Shown in pieces: positions 1 through 13,299 of a stretch of DNA of 64,000 nt. Numbering within the stretch: the stretch's first letter is position 1; every line of letters starts with the position of its first letter. A model generated the notes under the pieces. The model was not told the DNA's origin, did no database searches, and worked only from the letters and a program-made list of their open reading frames with translations. Origin of the DNA: Aaosphaeria pasadenensis (Eukaryota > Ascomycota > Dothideomycetes > Pleosporales). The position numbers were made by a program, and so were the translations under genes. The stretch is taken from assembly GCA_022813625.1 (NCBI GenBank), contig JAKLMB010000028.1, forward strand, positions 1-64,000, written 5' to 3'.

Positions 1-36
1 TGGTGGTGGTGGTGGTGGTGGTTGGTGGTGGGGTGG
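1..36. repeat. (TGG)n microsatellite at window edge
   Basis: The window opens with an almost pure TGG run with one interruption. It is not a telomeric repeat. No reading frame that continues into a recognisable protein is visible. Confidence 0.85.
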
Positions 37-289
37 CCAGCTCACTGATGTGGCCAGCTTACTGATCAAACACGTTACTTCACGATGATGATTAAGCCCC
101 TCCTCAAATGCTTCGCTCTCGACTTTGGCCGTGGCTACGTTCAATTCTATTGTGAAGTCGATCGGACATTTCAAACTCTCGGGATCTTTGGCAGCATTAT
201 GGAGAGCAGACGGTTAGACTGTAATCAAAATTAGATTCAATGAAGATATGTAGAGATTGTAACTTGTAGACTTTCATTGCATATAAGAT

Positions 290-297
290 CGAATAGA
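290..297 (+). promoter_or_regulatory. TATA-like element of the small secreted protein gene
   Basis: The sequence CATATAAG lies about 175 nt upstream of the ATG at 472. It is followed by a C/T- and A-rich leader without upstream ATGs in a strong context. The rest of 37-471 shows no gene. Confidence 0.4.
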
Positions 298-471
298 CTC
301 ACCTATCCAGAATTCTTTCTTCACTGCATTAACACAGCAACTCACGCTCTTTTGAACAACTCTTCCTTCTTCAAGGACCACTCTCGTTTTTGTAACAACC
401 ACTTTCATTAAAGCATATCATTTTTTCTAACCTTTTTTTTTCTTCAAAACTCCCACTAAGACAATTTCAAT

Positions 472-1042
472 ATGCCTTCTATCCGATCCATCATCTTCGC
501 TGGCCTTGTCGCCGCCCCCTACGTCGCCGCTAAGTGCTACGACTTCAAGGTCTCCATGTCCGCCAACATCAACACTCCCGACCAGCCCGAACCCAAACAG
601 GACGTCCAAGTCCAAGTGCAAGCCTTCGACAGCGCGACGAACGCAGAGCTTTGCAACGGCGGCGTCATGCACGGCAACACCAGCATAACCGTGGCCGAGT
701 ACGGCTGCAGGATGTTTGCAGGTAACATCCCCAATGTAGATGTGAACACCATCCCCGAGAAGTCGAGGATCGGCTGGAACTGGAGACTTGAGGACCAAGT
801 CAAGCTCAGCTTCTGCCCCGGAGACGATATGGCTTCCTGGTACGTACTCTTGCCTCAATGACCCATCTTACCGATAGTATGAACTGACATGATCGCCATC
901 GAACAGCATCGACGCCACCCTGGTCAATGGAGATCAATGGGCTTGCGTCAAGAGCCCTATCTGCGAGGGCAAAGCGAACTGCATATCTAAGGAGTGCCAT
1001 GGCGGTGTTATCAAGCGCTGCAACGGAATTCAAGACGCGTAA
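472..1042 (+). CDS. small secreted cysteine-rich protein (effector candidate)
   Basis: Two-exon model join(472..839,907..1042), 167 residues. The 67-nt intron has a GTACGT donor, a CTGAC branch-like site and a CAG acceptor, and splicing restores the frame across a Cys codon. The first 20 residues form a signal peptide with a hydrophobic core ending in VAA. The mature part holds ten cysteines, six of them in exon 2, which would allow up to five disulfides. I recognise no domain. The size, secretion signal and even cysteine spacing fit fungal apoplastic small secreted proteins. A role as an effector is inference. The gene stands alone: repeat DNA lies to its left and a long gene-poor stretch to its right. 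Without splicing the frame stops at 861, so the intron is needed to keep the cysteine-rich C-terminus. Confidence 0.85.
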
Positions 1043-3825
1043 GAGCACGTGGCCATTTAGGTTCTTGTTCTGTTTCCTATCCTCTTTTGGTCTTTCCACC
1101 CAGCATCATCCCCGTGTAGCATTTACAGCGTAGCATTTAGATAGGCGTCAGAAAAGTTGAAAATATGAGTTTTGAAAAGTATTGAATGGTCCCTGTGAGC
1201 ATTGCGATGATTCCCAAAATAACGACGCTCAGGACTCGTCTAGCGAGATATAGATGCAGGCATCGGCTGTTATGGACAGGGCATCGCGCGTAACCCCTGC
1301 GTCTGGTTAACTTTGAATTCAGTGATCTCCCACTTGTCACCTTGCTGCTATGACATGGTATTGCGTTATTATGGGTGGGTACGACCGTCTTATTCGAGAG
1401 CCGTGGCTCTGGATCAGCGTCGAGCATGGTGTAACTTGCACAGGGCCTGCTGTCTCTCTCTCCATGTAGGACAGCACCAACGCTGGTGCCAATCCCAGCA
1501 GTCGCAAGCGATGTGACGATGCTGTGACCGTTCCTTCGAGGTTTATTTCTGCTCGTGAGATCATTATACGTCGGCGCTCCATATATGGCTTGTGTGTCGT
1601 TCAGTCGCATTGACAATTTCGAATTGCGCATTGATGTTGTTATGGAACGGGTGCCCAAGGCGTGCGCACCAACACCAGCGATACGGTAGAAGTCGGTTCA
1701 AGTACAGCGGTGCCCTGTCTATAACTCTTATCATATATCATATCCCACATCACTCAAAACGCCCGTATGGTGTTCGACATGCCCATTCTATTCGTGGAAA
1801 ATCAGGTTGACAGCGTCGTTGCGTGTGTCTGAGACATCGCGTGGGGATAATCCTAGACTACGCAGTGAGATGCTTGGTCACGTCGCTTCACATTTCGCTA
1901 CCGCAGAGCGGTACCTTTGCGTCCGAACATATAAGGAAAATCTGGCGACAATGGATCAAGATACTTTCGCACAGGAGGAACACTTAGCCTGGGATACGTT
2001 CAGACTTCTCGTGTGATGGAGTCGCATGGGAACTGCGATTCAGAGAGCTGCATAAGGATAATCAATGAAACTCCAGCTGACTGCGAGCCACCGGAAGGAA
2101 AGCAAGGAACTACGGACCGTGGCCGTCAAGCTGGGTGCACTGCATGTTCTTGGTAGAATGGCATGTTTCTGATGCCTGGCCACGTCGACGTTTTCTCTTT
2201 AGGCTTGAGGGACCTCACCTCATATTCGGTCAGGTCCAGGGAGGTAATAGGCAGTCCTTGCACGGTAACTGCCGAACAGTTAAAGTAAGCAGACTCGGCT
2301 TCAGCAATAGAACACGGGTTTAGTAGTGTATGTTATCTCAAGAGAATTGGTCAGGACCAGCGCATCAGTTGCCTACTGTGTAGGTAGGTACGTGGTGACA
2401 AACACAATGAAATCAATGATGATTAGCGAGTCAAAATCAGTCGTGGAAATGAGCAATCTCAAGAACACTCCAATGCACGAAAGTATCGACCTGCAGTTTG
2501 CCCATTCAGAAAAGGGGATTAGACAGTGGGCAGCTGAACGTTGGAACGGTCGATTTTCAACGTCCAATCAGTGGCACATGACGGCTTGAGCAGGCGCAGA
2601 CACATATGGTGATGATTCGATAAGTGCTCCACCGCGTTCCACTATCTGAGCCAGCGCCCGCACTTGCGTAATAGTGTCAAGAGGGATACGCTGGCCAAGT
2701 TCAACGCTTGAAAGCCGTAAATGAAGCGACAAGTTAGTAGCAACGTCTTTTCGGCATCTGCCAGATCGAACATGATGATCGACCATCATTACATAGCGCC
2801 TTATTTGCTGGCAAATGGGCCCGCCCGCGGAGAGAGCATTTGCATCTGCAAGATCGCCCAATGCATGACTTGGTCGCCGAATCGAAGAAATCCTGAAGAA
2901 ACTTGGACGTACCCTAATCTGTTGCGTTACAAACCTGGAAGTGTTGAACCAAAAGCGAATCTTTGTTGAAAAATTGAGTATCTGCAAGGTTGAAACTGTG
3001 AGATGGCGGTGTGATGTCAAGAGAGTAGCAAAAACTAGTTGACAGGGCGCTCTCAGAGTGCCCAGCACTAGAATGGACGAAGCCCAACGTAACTTCTGTT
3101 CCCTGATCCGTCATGTGTTTCGATCCGATTTCCGATCGCGCGCATCAAAACCAGAGGTATGATAAAGCGATTAGTAGTTGTGTGGCAAGTCTTGGGAACG
3201 GACTGTCAAAGCTGCACATCATAATCGGATAATACCGCAGCTGTGAACTTGAATCCGACTATGTTCGGAACCTTCCTCAGGGGTTCTGAGCTATTGTCAA
3301 GGCTACACTCTAAACCGACCACAGGTTCAATACATCCAAAGGGAATTATCATCTGCTAGAGCGTGGCCCGAAAGTGTCCGTCGTAGAGGGTCTGAGTGTG
3401 CGCAAAGTGCGGGTAGTTGGCGTGGTAGCCACGGTGGAACTCCATAATCTTGTGACGCTGACTGAGGCATCTGTAAATGCTTAGGGCGATAATAAAGAGC
3501 GTCTAGTGGCGGGATGGATACGAACAATTGTCTCGCTCGCTATTGCACGCATAGGTTGATCTATGGGCTCAACATCGTGAGATCGAGAGTCGAGACCGTA
3601 TAGGTTCTCATGGAAGGCCAGGCATGGTGTGATGAGGGCCATTTCTTGCATCCAGCGAGTTGCGTGGCATTATCGCCCGAAAGGGAGGTCTCTACTCGCC
3701 GTATTCGTCAGGCTTCCAATCTTGTACAAAAGGGTCCAGCTGGTATGAGCAATGAATAGCTCTTTACAGCTAGAGTTATTGAGCGTAGGGTGGTGTAAGA
3801 CCTAATCGGCCGGAGCACAACATTG

Positions 3826-4173
3826 TTACAGCCAGCCGTTCGACGGACGCATCCGTGGGCGTGGTGTATGGTTCAAGTGCAGCTGTAGTTCTTTACTCGG
3901 TGTGATCGAGAGTGAGGCTAGCGCTGGGTTTGATTCGCTCTGGCATTTTGTCGGACTATTTACGACAAGCACAGCTTCGTTCACTTCGGCGAGGTCAACC
4001 GTGCAAGTGTCCATTTTGAGACGATTTCCTAGCTTGGCGGTAAATTGATTGACATACACGCCACTAGGATGAGAGGCGTTGCGACACCTGGTAATGTAGA
4101 ACATCATTCCGAAAGGGTGCTCCAGCAATAAGGTAGCTGCGGGCGGGTTGCCAGCGCTTTCCGTTTTGGACAT
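3826..4173 (-). CDS. possible small orphan protein
   Basis: A 115-codon frame begins at an ATG in a good context (CCGCCATG). Its composition is more protein-like than that of neighbouring chance frames. It has no signal peptide, membrane segment or motif I recognise, and three cysteines. The case against it is the absence of homology that I can name, the lack of a clear promoter and its position in a gene-poor region. Treat it as a candidate only. Confidence 0.22.
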   Translation of the reverse strand: MSKTESAGNPPAATLLLEHPFGMMFYITRCRNASHPSGVYVNQFTAKLGNRLKMDTCTVDLAEVNEAVLVVNSPTKCQSESNPALASLSITPSKELQLHLNHTPRPRMRPSNGWL

Positions 4174-6753
4174 GGCGGGGAGATCGAGCGATGCGATGCA
4201 GGTACAATACACGCTGCTTGTGCAATTGAGGTTTTACAAGGAGTAAGTTGCAAAAGCGGACGGGGCACAGGGTACGTGTTTTGTAGATCACAACCACTAT
4301 GATTTTCGTGATGCAGCAGCACGGACCGCGATCTTGCAAGTTTCTTGGGCCTTGGCAGGAAGCCTGAAACATTAGGGGTAGGAATGGTCATCGTCATGAG
4401 GTGAATTAGACAATCCGTCGTCCACACTTCAAGGTTTTGGATGATCGAGTTGGCCCTCTGAGCGGACTCTACTAATTAATGTCTGCATCTGTTAGAGGAG
4501 CGCCCATCTATGAGCTGGAATAAAAGGGGGGAAGCAACCTGTAAATCGGTGTGGGTCTCCAGGTTCCGATTCGGCGTCTCTCCAGATCTTAACGGCCCTT
4601 GTGCTGCATCTTGCTGCGGGCTCGGCCCAGGACATGTTGAAGCGCGGAAAGATACGCCGAATACTGCAGGAATTTCTGGCTCTGGAACGAGTCAGTAACA
4701 TTCTTCTACAACCAAACGAAAAGCAGTTAGCCATGCGAAGTTGTGTATTGTTTTGCTGTGTAGGAAGATCAGCCACTTCAGGCACGATTTGCAACACACT
4801 ATAGTGTTTGATCATCATATCCTGCCTATGCTACGCCAGGGATTGAAGAATACGATTTACGATTTGACGATTATGCTGTGATAGCAGGACTGATGGCCTG
4901 CATAGCTGAGATCGGAATGTAGCCGAACATGGCACCAAGATCAAGAGTCCGGGGCTTGAACCCGCTGTCAGTCATTTGAAGCTCAATCGAAAAGACCAGC
5001 CCAGAACCAACACGGTAGAAAAAGAAACATTTGACAGGCGTTGAAGTGGACGAGGCTATCTGTTGCCAGCTGCCAATGCCAATTGCTAACGGGGTGGATG
5101 GTGCCTAGAGAGTGAAAGGGGGCGACGGGTAGGCAGGATGACAGGCGACGGTAACGGTGACTGTTTAGAATCTGAGCCAGCGGCTGAGGGCAGAAGGAGA
5201 AAAAGAGAAAGGCTCTGTAGGCTGGCAGGTAGCGCGAGTGCAAAGAGCGAGTAGCGGGAGTGGTGGTGGAGGAGGATGAACACTATTCGGGGCGGATGCG
5301 GATCATGCGCTCGTTAATCTTGAAATCGCGCAGATCCATCCACCGGGGTAAACCCTGCTAGTTGACCTCCTTCTTCGAGAACTTGGACGTTTGTTTTCAC
5401 ACGCAAGGGGCGTTGCGATACCACGATGACAGCCGGGCCAATATGCAACAGGCGCTGCTTGAGGGTCACTTTTTTATTTCTTTTTCCTTTCTTTGCAGGA
5501 CCGAGTCGACCCTTTGTATCACTTCCCTGTCATGTGTGACATATTGAAAACGTCTCTGTTTCTCACCTGCTAGATCAGTGGTGAGCCCCGATATCTGAGG
5601 AGATACGCTACCACGGCTGTTGCTGCTGCTACGAAGTTAATGAAACGGGTTGTGCAGAAACAGATGCGCACCAACCAATACAGACCCGCTTTGCTTCGCT
5701 CACCCTCGTCATGAGCCGTGGAGATTCCCGTCCCCTTTCAGTTCTGACGATCATCCCAGCTGGGCACTTGTAGAAATGGAGATAGTCATGTGCAGTGGGT
5801 GTATGGCTGGGGAATGCGTGTAAGTGTGGGTATAGTTGTGTGGATGTTGCTGGTCTTGCGTACGCGTAACTACTCGTAACTACACTTTATTGCGGTCGTG
5901 GTGCACAACGTACCTCGCCGACGACTTTTTAGACGGGAGATACTCCGTGCCAAAGTATGAGGAAAAGAAATACCGATCATCCTTTTCTGTTCAACACAGC
6001 GACCGTTTTCGTTACCTTGCGGTCGGAATCTGTGAGAAACACGGGCTGATTTGGTTACCTGAGTCCCCTAGGTTGGGTCCACAGGCGCTCGATGGCGGCG
6101 TCAGAAAGTTTGCCAGTGTCTTTGCACTCTTGAACTCTACAAGGAACGCCCCAGCCGGAATTTGCCAGTTCCGCGGTTGGGGCGGGAGGAGAGGCCCGCG
6201 CAAATCTACCTCTGTGCGGTACATCGAATTGAGGGTCTCCCTTGCAGTCATAATAGCAGTGCGCCAATATAGATTAATTGTTGTCAATATTGGCCATGCC
6301 TTTTCAATTACAACATAACCTCATCGATCATCCCCATGGTTAGCTTGGCAGTTGGCAACGCTCTTTTGCTGCTCAGGGTGGTGGAGCTTCCGGCACCCCA
6401 GTCTGGTAGTGCGACTCCGACAATCTTCGGATCGATATAATAATTGGAGAGCGTCGTGCAAGAGCTAGAATAAGCAAGAACAAATGGCTCTAGCGATCCT
6501 GGCCTTCGGCCGCAAGCAATAAGATGTGAAATGTTAGATTAGCCCCTAAAAAAACTTGGGCATGGCCACAGCATGAGCCACAAGCTGGATCGCTGGGTCG
6601 ACCGTTAGTCCCAGCGGGCGGGAAACTGCATCATAAACATTACGGCCACCCACAGCGAGGATGCTGTTCTGGATCGTTAGGCTAGGGGTGACACGCAGTT
6701 TGCCCGCTCAATATTGAGAAATAGTGGGCGGGAAACCTGTGTCTTTGCTTTTT

Positions 6754-6797
6754 ACACACATTGTCGCACGCATTGTCGCACACATTGTCACACATGC
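6754..6797. repeat. 12-bp direct repeat, about three units
   Basis: Three consecutive copies of a unit close to CATTGTCGCACG, with one or two substitutions each. Two copies of GGGCGGGAAAC lie just upstream, near 6616 and 6725. The latter resembles an E2F/MBP-type cell-cycle box, but nothing else supports a function. Confidence 0.6.
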
Positions 6798-8794
6798 GAT
6801 CCCAACAAAGTGAGGGGGCATGGCACTATTCGAAATGACAGGTTTATGTTCTGTGACACGGGAGATGCTGTAACAGGGGACAAGTGAGAAAGTTCACTCG
6901 CCATAGGTGATGAAGAACAAGGCTCTGCACGGAAGGATTCGGGCAAATACGTGGATGCACATCAAGGGGAAAAGGATGGCTTTCTCAATCGCGGATTCGC
7001 ATTCAACCCGTGGCAAAAACAGCAGTCAGTAAGGGCCATTACGGGGTTGGTTAGATTAGAACCTGATTCGTAGTCGCGCGCTACGCACGTCGTGCAGGGA
7101 CGGCGGTCGCGAAGTTGCGCCAGTAAAGATGAGGGACGAAGATCCCTCCCTCGGTGGAAACATCTTTGGACAGGAGGAACAATTGTCCGGGCTTGGAGTG
7201 GGATTGGCCATAGCGACCGTTGAGGTGGAGGGGTTGTGTAGGCGAAAATGGACGGATGATGAGCTGACAGCATGGTGATGCGACGCATTTGATTGTTTGG
7301 GCGACAAGGAATTGTGATGGTGCTGTAAGCGTCTGAAGGTACGGAGTAGGCATGATTGAGATCCTGTCCAGCAGTGATACCTTCAGAGTTGGCTGAATTT
7401 GGGTATGTCTATCTGCCTGTTCGTCTGGCTTCTTCATCCTGTCTGGACTCTGACCTGGTCTGGTCTGGCTGGCCGCCCAGTACATAGTGTTGATGGTGGA
7501 GCGATGATCGTGAAAGGTGTGCTGAGCATCTGTAGGTGAGCGCGCGCTGCGCTGACTCGGGAGCGAGCCGTTCTCGCTACGCAACGTTCCCCGGCGAGTT
7601 GGGAGCGCTAGAGAAGAATTAGGGAAAGAGAAACGAGGACTAGGGTAGCCTTGTACGCCGTGGCGTGCTTGCCAGCGTAGCGGATCCTGGGGTGTACAGA
7701 TCTCAGCCATGCCCGTCGACCATTGCTCGGGAACGCCGGGGTTAGAGAGACAGCCAGTGTAAACTCTGTCCGTATTCTGCCTGAATGCCCTGTTTTACCG
7801 ACCGACATGCTGTCGCGTGGGGGGGAGGGTTTGCACGGCCAGGGACGCACGAAAAATGTGCGACAACGACAAGGCTGTGTCTATTTTTGCGGGCCGCTTG
7901 GGTCAGACGGCCGGCGGCCTGAAGGGGGCAGCCGTGGGCGAGGGCTTGATGGGAGTCGCAGTTAGAGTACTACGTGCAGGACCTGGATTGTAGTACCGGT
8001 GGGAGTAGTCAAGCACTGTCGCATGCGTCTGTCTGCCTATCAGGGCCACAATGTCAAATCTATGCCTACGGCTTTATGGATCCGGCTGGCGCGGCGAGCA
8101 TGCAGTGAAGAGATAAAACATGTTTTGGCAGCATAATAGCGTACAAGTAGATGCGCATCGTCTACAGACGGGGCGCGTAGGTAGGTAATTGCAACGGCGG
8201 TCGAACGAACGAGCGAGTGACATGAACGACGACTCGGCTCGGGCAAACGAAAAATGGATCGAGAGAACGGCCGAACCAACGAACGAGCGCACAGTAGTGA
8301 GGAGAAACAACAGAAAAGAACAACGGCTTCTACCAGGCCAGGCGAGGGACGAAGCGCTTGTCAGGGCGTAAGTGGGTGATGTGCGAAACAATGAATCGCG
8401 GGATTGACGAGGCAGTGGCCACAATGGGTTTGGATGGTCGGCAGCGGGCAGGTGACTTCAGAGGTAGGAGAGCTCTGATTGAACGATCGAGCATCGCCGT
8501 TTCGCACTCCTTTCCCAGCCGGTAATGGTGTATTCGCCAACGATGCCTGCACGGGCGCTGGATCTTTGACCAGGATGGAACAGGGGGTTGGATATGGGGG
8601 GGAAGGGAGAGTAATGATGCTTGGGTTGGTGGATTTGACGATGTACTCGTAACTGTAATAGTGGAGAGATGAGCGGCAACGAAAGTGGAGAGTCAGTGAT
8701 AGAGCCGTCGGTATTGATTGCGTTGACTAGAGAGAAAATAGGGGAACGTGGAAATCGAAAGATAAACAGGCACTATGCTGATGCTGAACGAGAT

Positions 8795-8842
8795 AATAAT
8801 GATGATGACGATGATGGTGATGGGGATGGTGGTGATGGTGAA
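8795..8842. repeat. (GAT)n/(GGT)n-rich microsatellite
   Basis: An imperfect trinucleotide tract of GAT, GAC and GGT units in non-coding DNA. Confidence 0.7.
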
Positions 8843-11800
8843 GTGGAGCGGTAAACGAAACGGTTCTCCCCTGGTGGGAAAGAGGTGTCTAAGACAGTTA
8901 GATCATTTCCCAACTGGGAAGTCACCAAAAGTTAAAGAATACTTAGTCATTGTGTGCATCTCAAGTTTGGACCAATCAAGGAAACAGATGACACTTTCCG
9001 TTCACTTGTTAGCGGATTGCTTGCAAGATGTAGATACATACAAACTGTATACTTGGTATCATCATAACGTAGTAACATTCAAGTACCAGGTGGCAGAGGA
9101 CAAGACGTAACCACTCTAATTCACAGCGGCACGGGAAATCCTCCGCTCAACGGTCACCGTCATCTTTTTTGGTACCCTATCCTCGAAGGTGGAATAAAGT
9201 TGGTTCTAGGTACATACGGAGTTACACGGTATAGAGGACAGCAAGAAGTGATGACTGGGTTGTTCGACTATTTGGTACAAATCTGTAGATCATCAAAGCG
9301 AATTTCTGATCATCCAACGCTCCTCGATCTGCCTAGGTATACGATTCTACTCCGTACGCTCTGCTCAATCACCCATAGGAGTAGACATAGCTCAGAGTAA
9401 GTTGTAGTGAATACTGCCCTATCTGTTCCATATTGCATTAACGTGACAGACACCTACTGTCGTCCGCTGTATCTGTAAAATACCACTAGGATCCGAGGAC
9501 ATCGTGCAACGCAACGAAATAGAATGGAGAGAAAGATACTCACGTGCGCGGCGTTTCGTCGGTCTTTACTCATCCACCATTGTTGAAGATCTCTCCGTAC
9601 ATAGTAGTGTCTCGTACATACTCGTGGAGCATCATGCTAATGATTACAACACGAGCGTTACTCTTCAACTAAGCAGGCGAGCGCCATTATCAGTAACTGC
9701 CTCTGTCTATAGTCTGTATCTTTGTCGGCGAACGAACTGTGCAGGGTCCAACGGTCGACGTCGTGGCAGTGATCAGATGAGTTAAAGATCAGTGGTCATA
9801 AACGCCCGTATGTTGGAAAAGGAGGCGGCACGGGCTGTGATGGATGATGGGTGGTGAATCGTGATGCGATGCGATGCTGTGATCAGTGTGATCAACTGGA
9901 TTATTGGCAGCTGTTTGAGTAGACTAGAAAATGGCACTGTCAATTGATTACTCCGTGGAGACTGTACTGTAACCACAGTGTGCAGTGTACCTACATAGTA
10001 AGGAAAGGTACGAGGTAGGTTAAGATGCTCCGTAGTGAATGGTTAGTTTGGGAGGGTGCCATAAAGGGTAAAGCGTGTATCGGTAGTGAGCGAGTCTGAT
10101 TGGTTCATGAGTCCAGTCCGCGTCCAAGACTTTTCTGGTCGCCGACCTCGTGTCTTTAACCTCACACAAACGTCCTCCCTTGGGATGGAGTCCCTACTCT
10201 CAACCCCTGTGCCACGGTCTGGACGATCACCATATGGGTGACAAAGTTCGTCCATGCTCTTCCTATCCCATCGCTCACTCAATTTATTGCTGCCTCCACT
10301 TGGCTTCTCGCCTTTGCCTGCCACTAGTCACTACTCTTACTTGAACTTGTACTGCTCAGACGGTTGGACCCCATGTCCAACACCAAGCCGCAGCGCCCGT
10401 TTGATCGCCCACCCGCCGGCCTTAACGAAGCCGCGCAACGTGCGCTGATGTTCAGATGCTGCAACCTGCGGCCATCGATTCGTGCTTCGCCTCGAGCCTA
10501 TTGCTGGTCTTTCCAACTGCGTTTGACGAGGAGAGGGTGCGAATGCATGCCCATGACCCAACTACAACAACTCAGTATTCCGTACAACCATTACACAGCA
10601 CGCACCGTCCCATCTCATCATAATCCCGCCATCCACTCAGTCGGACTGCGGACCGGCCACCTGCTCAATGTCGTACCGAATGCACTTGCTCTCCCCGAGC
10701 GAGCCCGAATTGTCGTTCTTCTGTGCACGTCGACGGAGATGCTAATATCAAGTCGTGCAACACCGCATGCTAACATAATCGCCGCCCGGCCTAGCTGCTA
10801 ACCACAACCCGTCTGCCATGACTGCCGGAGCTCGCCTTACTATTCTTAGGGAAGATCTCCTCGTGGCAGCCAAAGAAGCGAATACGAAATTTGGTGAATG
10901 TTTTCTCACTCCGCGCACACGCTGGCTTCGCCGTCTACAGTAGGTAATGTCAAGCTTGGCAGCGGGCTGGAAATGTCTATTCTGCGACAAACCGCTTCGA
11001 CCCCAGCAGACGAGGCTCTGGCTTTGCGCAGAGGAGCCCATTGCCGACAGGCTTGCAGCACGCCAAACATTTCCAGGTCCCCGCCCAACCATGTCTAATC
11101 CGCCTCTACCTACTGTACTCTCTGTTGGCGATAGCATTTGTGCACCTTGTCCAATTTGAACCATGCGCACTCTATTGCGCACCCTGCCCTCCAAGCCCCG
11201 CCATGCAGCAACGCCCTGTTCGGTCTTAAACCCCATGTAAAGCATATCACAACCTTGCCTGCTCTGCTGTGCACTCATCGCCAGGCCGTCTCCATCCAGT
11301 ATGACGGATCACAGATATTAGATCATAGGCAATAATTAACAAGAGGCCCAGCTGGGCACGGCATCCTGGAATCCTGATCCTGGTTAGCAAGAAGGGACAA
11401 AAACCCTTGACCAGCACGAATCAGCTAGGGCGCAAGATGTGCGGCAAAACATGGGGCTAGAGATCCTGGAACAACAGATCTAGTCCGTACCACATACCAC
11501 TGAAGTAGGTAATTGGTTTTTCTTCAAGGTAAAAAAAGATGTTCAGTCCGTTCAAGACGGCGAGGAAGAAGCCGAGATACGCTTTTCCTTGGACTCGAAA
11601 TTAAACCCCTGAGAGACGGCATGCCCGTGAACAATATTGCTATCGCCAGTTCGACAGAGGTGCTGGTTAGTCGTTACGCTGGCTGGCTGAAGATCACGCT
11701 GTGGTGTCTGCTGTGTTGTATCCGTCTGGGGGAGAAAGCGTCATGGGTTCGTCCGCCCATCGCCTGAATCCATGCGACCATTCCCCCATCGTGCGTCGAC

Positions 11801-12179
11801 GCACCTACACACCCTTCTCTTCTATCTCTACTCCGTAAAAATTTTTTGACATCCATGAGATGCGCAGAAGGAGTGAAGTTACTAAAAACATACCTCCTTG
11901 TCTGCAAACACGGGGTGGGGGTTATCTGTGAGCAAGCACGGTAACGTTGCCCGGTCCCTGGGCCATGGATCTCTCGATATACGAGCCATGCATCGGCCAT
12001 GGGATCCCCTCAGCCGAAGAATAGCCCAGGGGGAGTACTGGGCTGGCAATTGCTGCGTGGTCCTGATGGCCATGGAGCGCAAATCAGGATTGCAATATTA
12101 ATTACTTGAAGGGAACAAAAAGTGCAGGTTACGCGTGGTAATTAGTCCACCTACGTACCGCCCGGGTGGGGTGCGCTGC

Positions 12180-12219
12180 GGTGCTGGTGCTGGTGCTGGT
12201 GCTGCCGCTGCCGCTGCCA
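12180..12219. repeat. (GGTGCT)n microsatellite
   Basis: Four GGTGCT-type units followed by three GCCGCT units. The short frames through it encode only Leu/Val or Pro runs and have no support as genes. Confidence 0.7.
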
Positions 12220-13299
12220 TGGAACGAGCATTCCGAGTCCTTAGAAGAGAAGGGCGACAATGACAATTTGGGCCAGGTGTGCTTTTCCAGGCAGCTAGGG
12301 AATTGCTTGGGACTACTGAGGCGCTGTGGCTTTGCCTTTGCAGCTTTTCCTTCAATTGTTTGTCCCAGTCTGGAACGTACGTACGTACAGCTTAAGCTGC
12401 GTCAACCACACCTGAATGCTCTGGTCTAGATGCAGCAGATGCACACCCTCATAGTTGCGATAATGCATCACACAGTCTGGTTAGGAATTGTGCTTCTGCC
12501 CTTCAGCGCCATTCAGCGGCGTGTCCGGCTGCGGTCCTCTCTTGCACGCACCGAATGCTGTCATGGACATGGGCGGAACATTGAACGGTTCATACGCGGC
12601 AGGAGAAGATGAATATTGTTCCATACAAGATGTGCAACAGATGGCCTAGCAATAAGGTTTCCCTTTACTTTGTTTTTCCACTCTTTTCTGATGTCAATGT
12701 GAGGACCCGGGGCGTTGATCCTGGCGCAAAAGCGGCTTGCATATGATGAGGGGATGGGAAGGAGGGAGGGAGGGGGTAAACGGGCGAGTACAGGAATTGG
12801 AAGCATGAGACTATGACTGGTGGATCGGGATGGATGTCAAAGGGAGGTGGATCCGCCCGATCTTGGTTGAGCTGTGGAGCTGGGAGAGGAGAGAAAAAAA
12901 GGAAAGAAGAAAAAGCAAACAAGAACCTTGATCGACGCACTACTGGGTGAGTTACTCTTAGAAGCATGTACCTACGTGGACATGAGGGATAGAAGGGATA
13001 GAGGGAGGGAGGACCCTTGTTGGGGAATGGTGAGTGAAGAGATACAGCGAACGATGTGCGACAAGGGGATGGGACAACCCGACGATCTGGTCCACGGAGC
13101 TGGGAAGAGCACAGTTATCTGTCTATGGTCCAGCACAGTACAGTTCATACAACTGACTAACTCCAGGACGATGCGTTACAGTCCCATAACTAACTATTGC
13201 AGATGCTGACAAGTTGAACTCCGCAGATACAGATACGATAATTACATGCATTCCATTAGTCGCGGATCCATTCATCCCCCATCCTCAAGCACCAACACA

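Larger units (their letters stand above)
1043..13200. other. long gene-poor region
   Basis: About 12 kb in which I cannot support a conserved protein. Reading frames here are short, overlap on both strands and are rich in Cys, Arg and Trp, as expected from non-coding DNA. Visible content is limited to microsatellites, G-rich runs (near 12740-12780 and 12985-13015) and scattered fungal intergenic motifs such as TACGTACGTAC at 12377-12388. One small minus-strand frame at 3826-4173 is listed separately. I see no transposon open reading frames, LTRs or terminal inverted repeats. Long empty flanks are common beside fungal developmental regulators, and much of this may be upstream control DNA for the Myb gene at 15876. 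Confidence 0.6.

Noticed and set aside
7081..7710. 209-codon minus-strand frame in the gene-poor region
   Set aside because: No motif. It overlaps other open frames, and its composition is like translated non-coding DNA.
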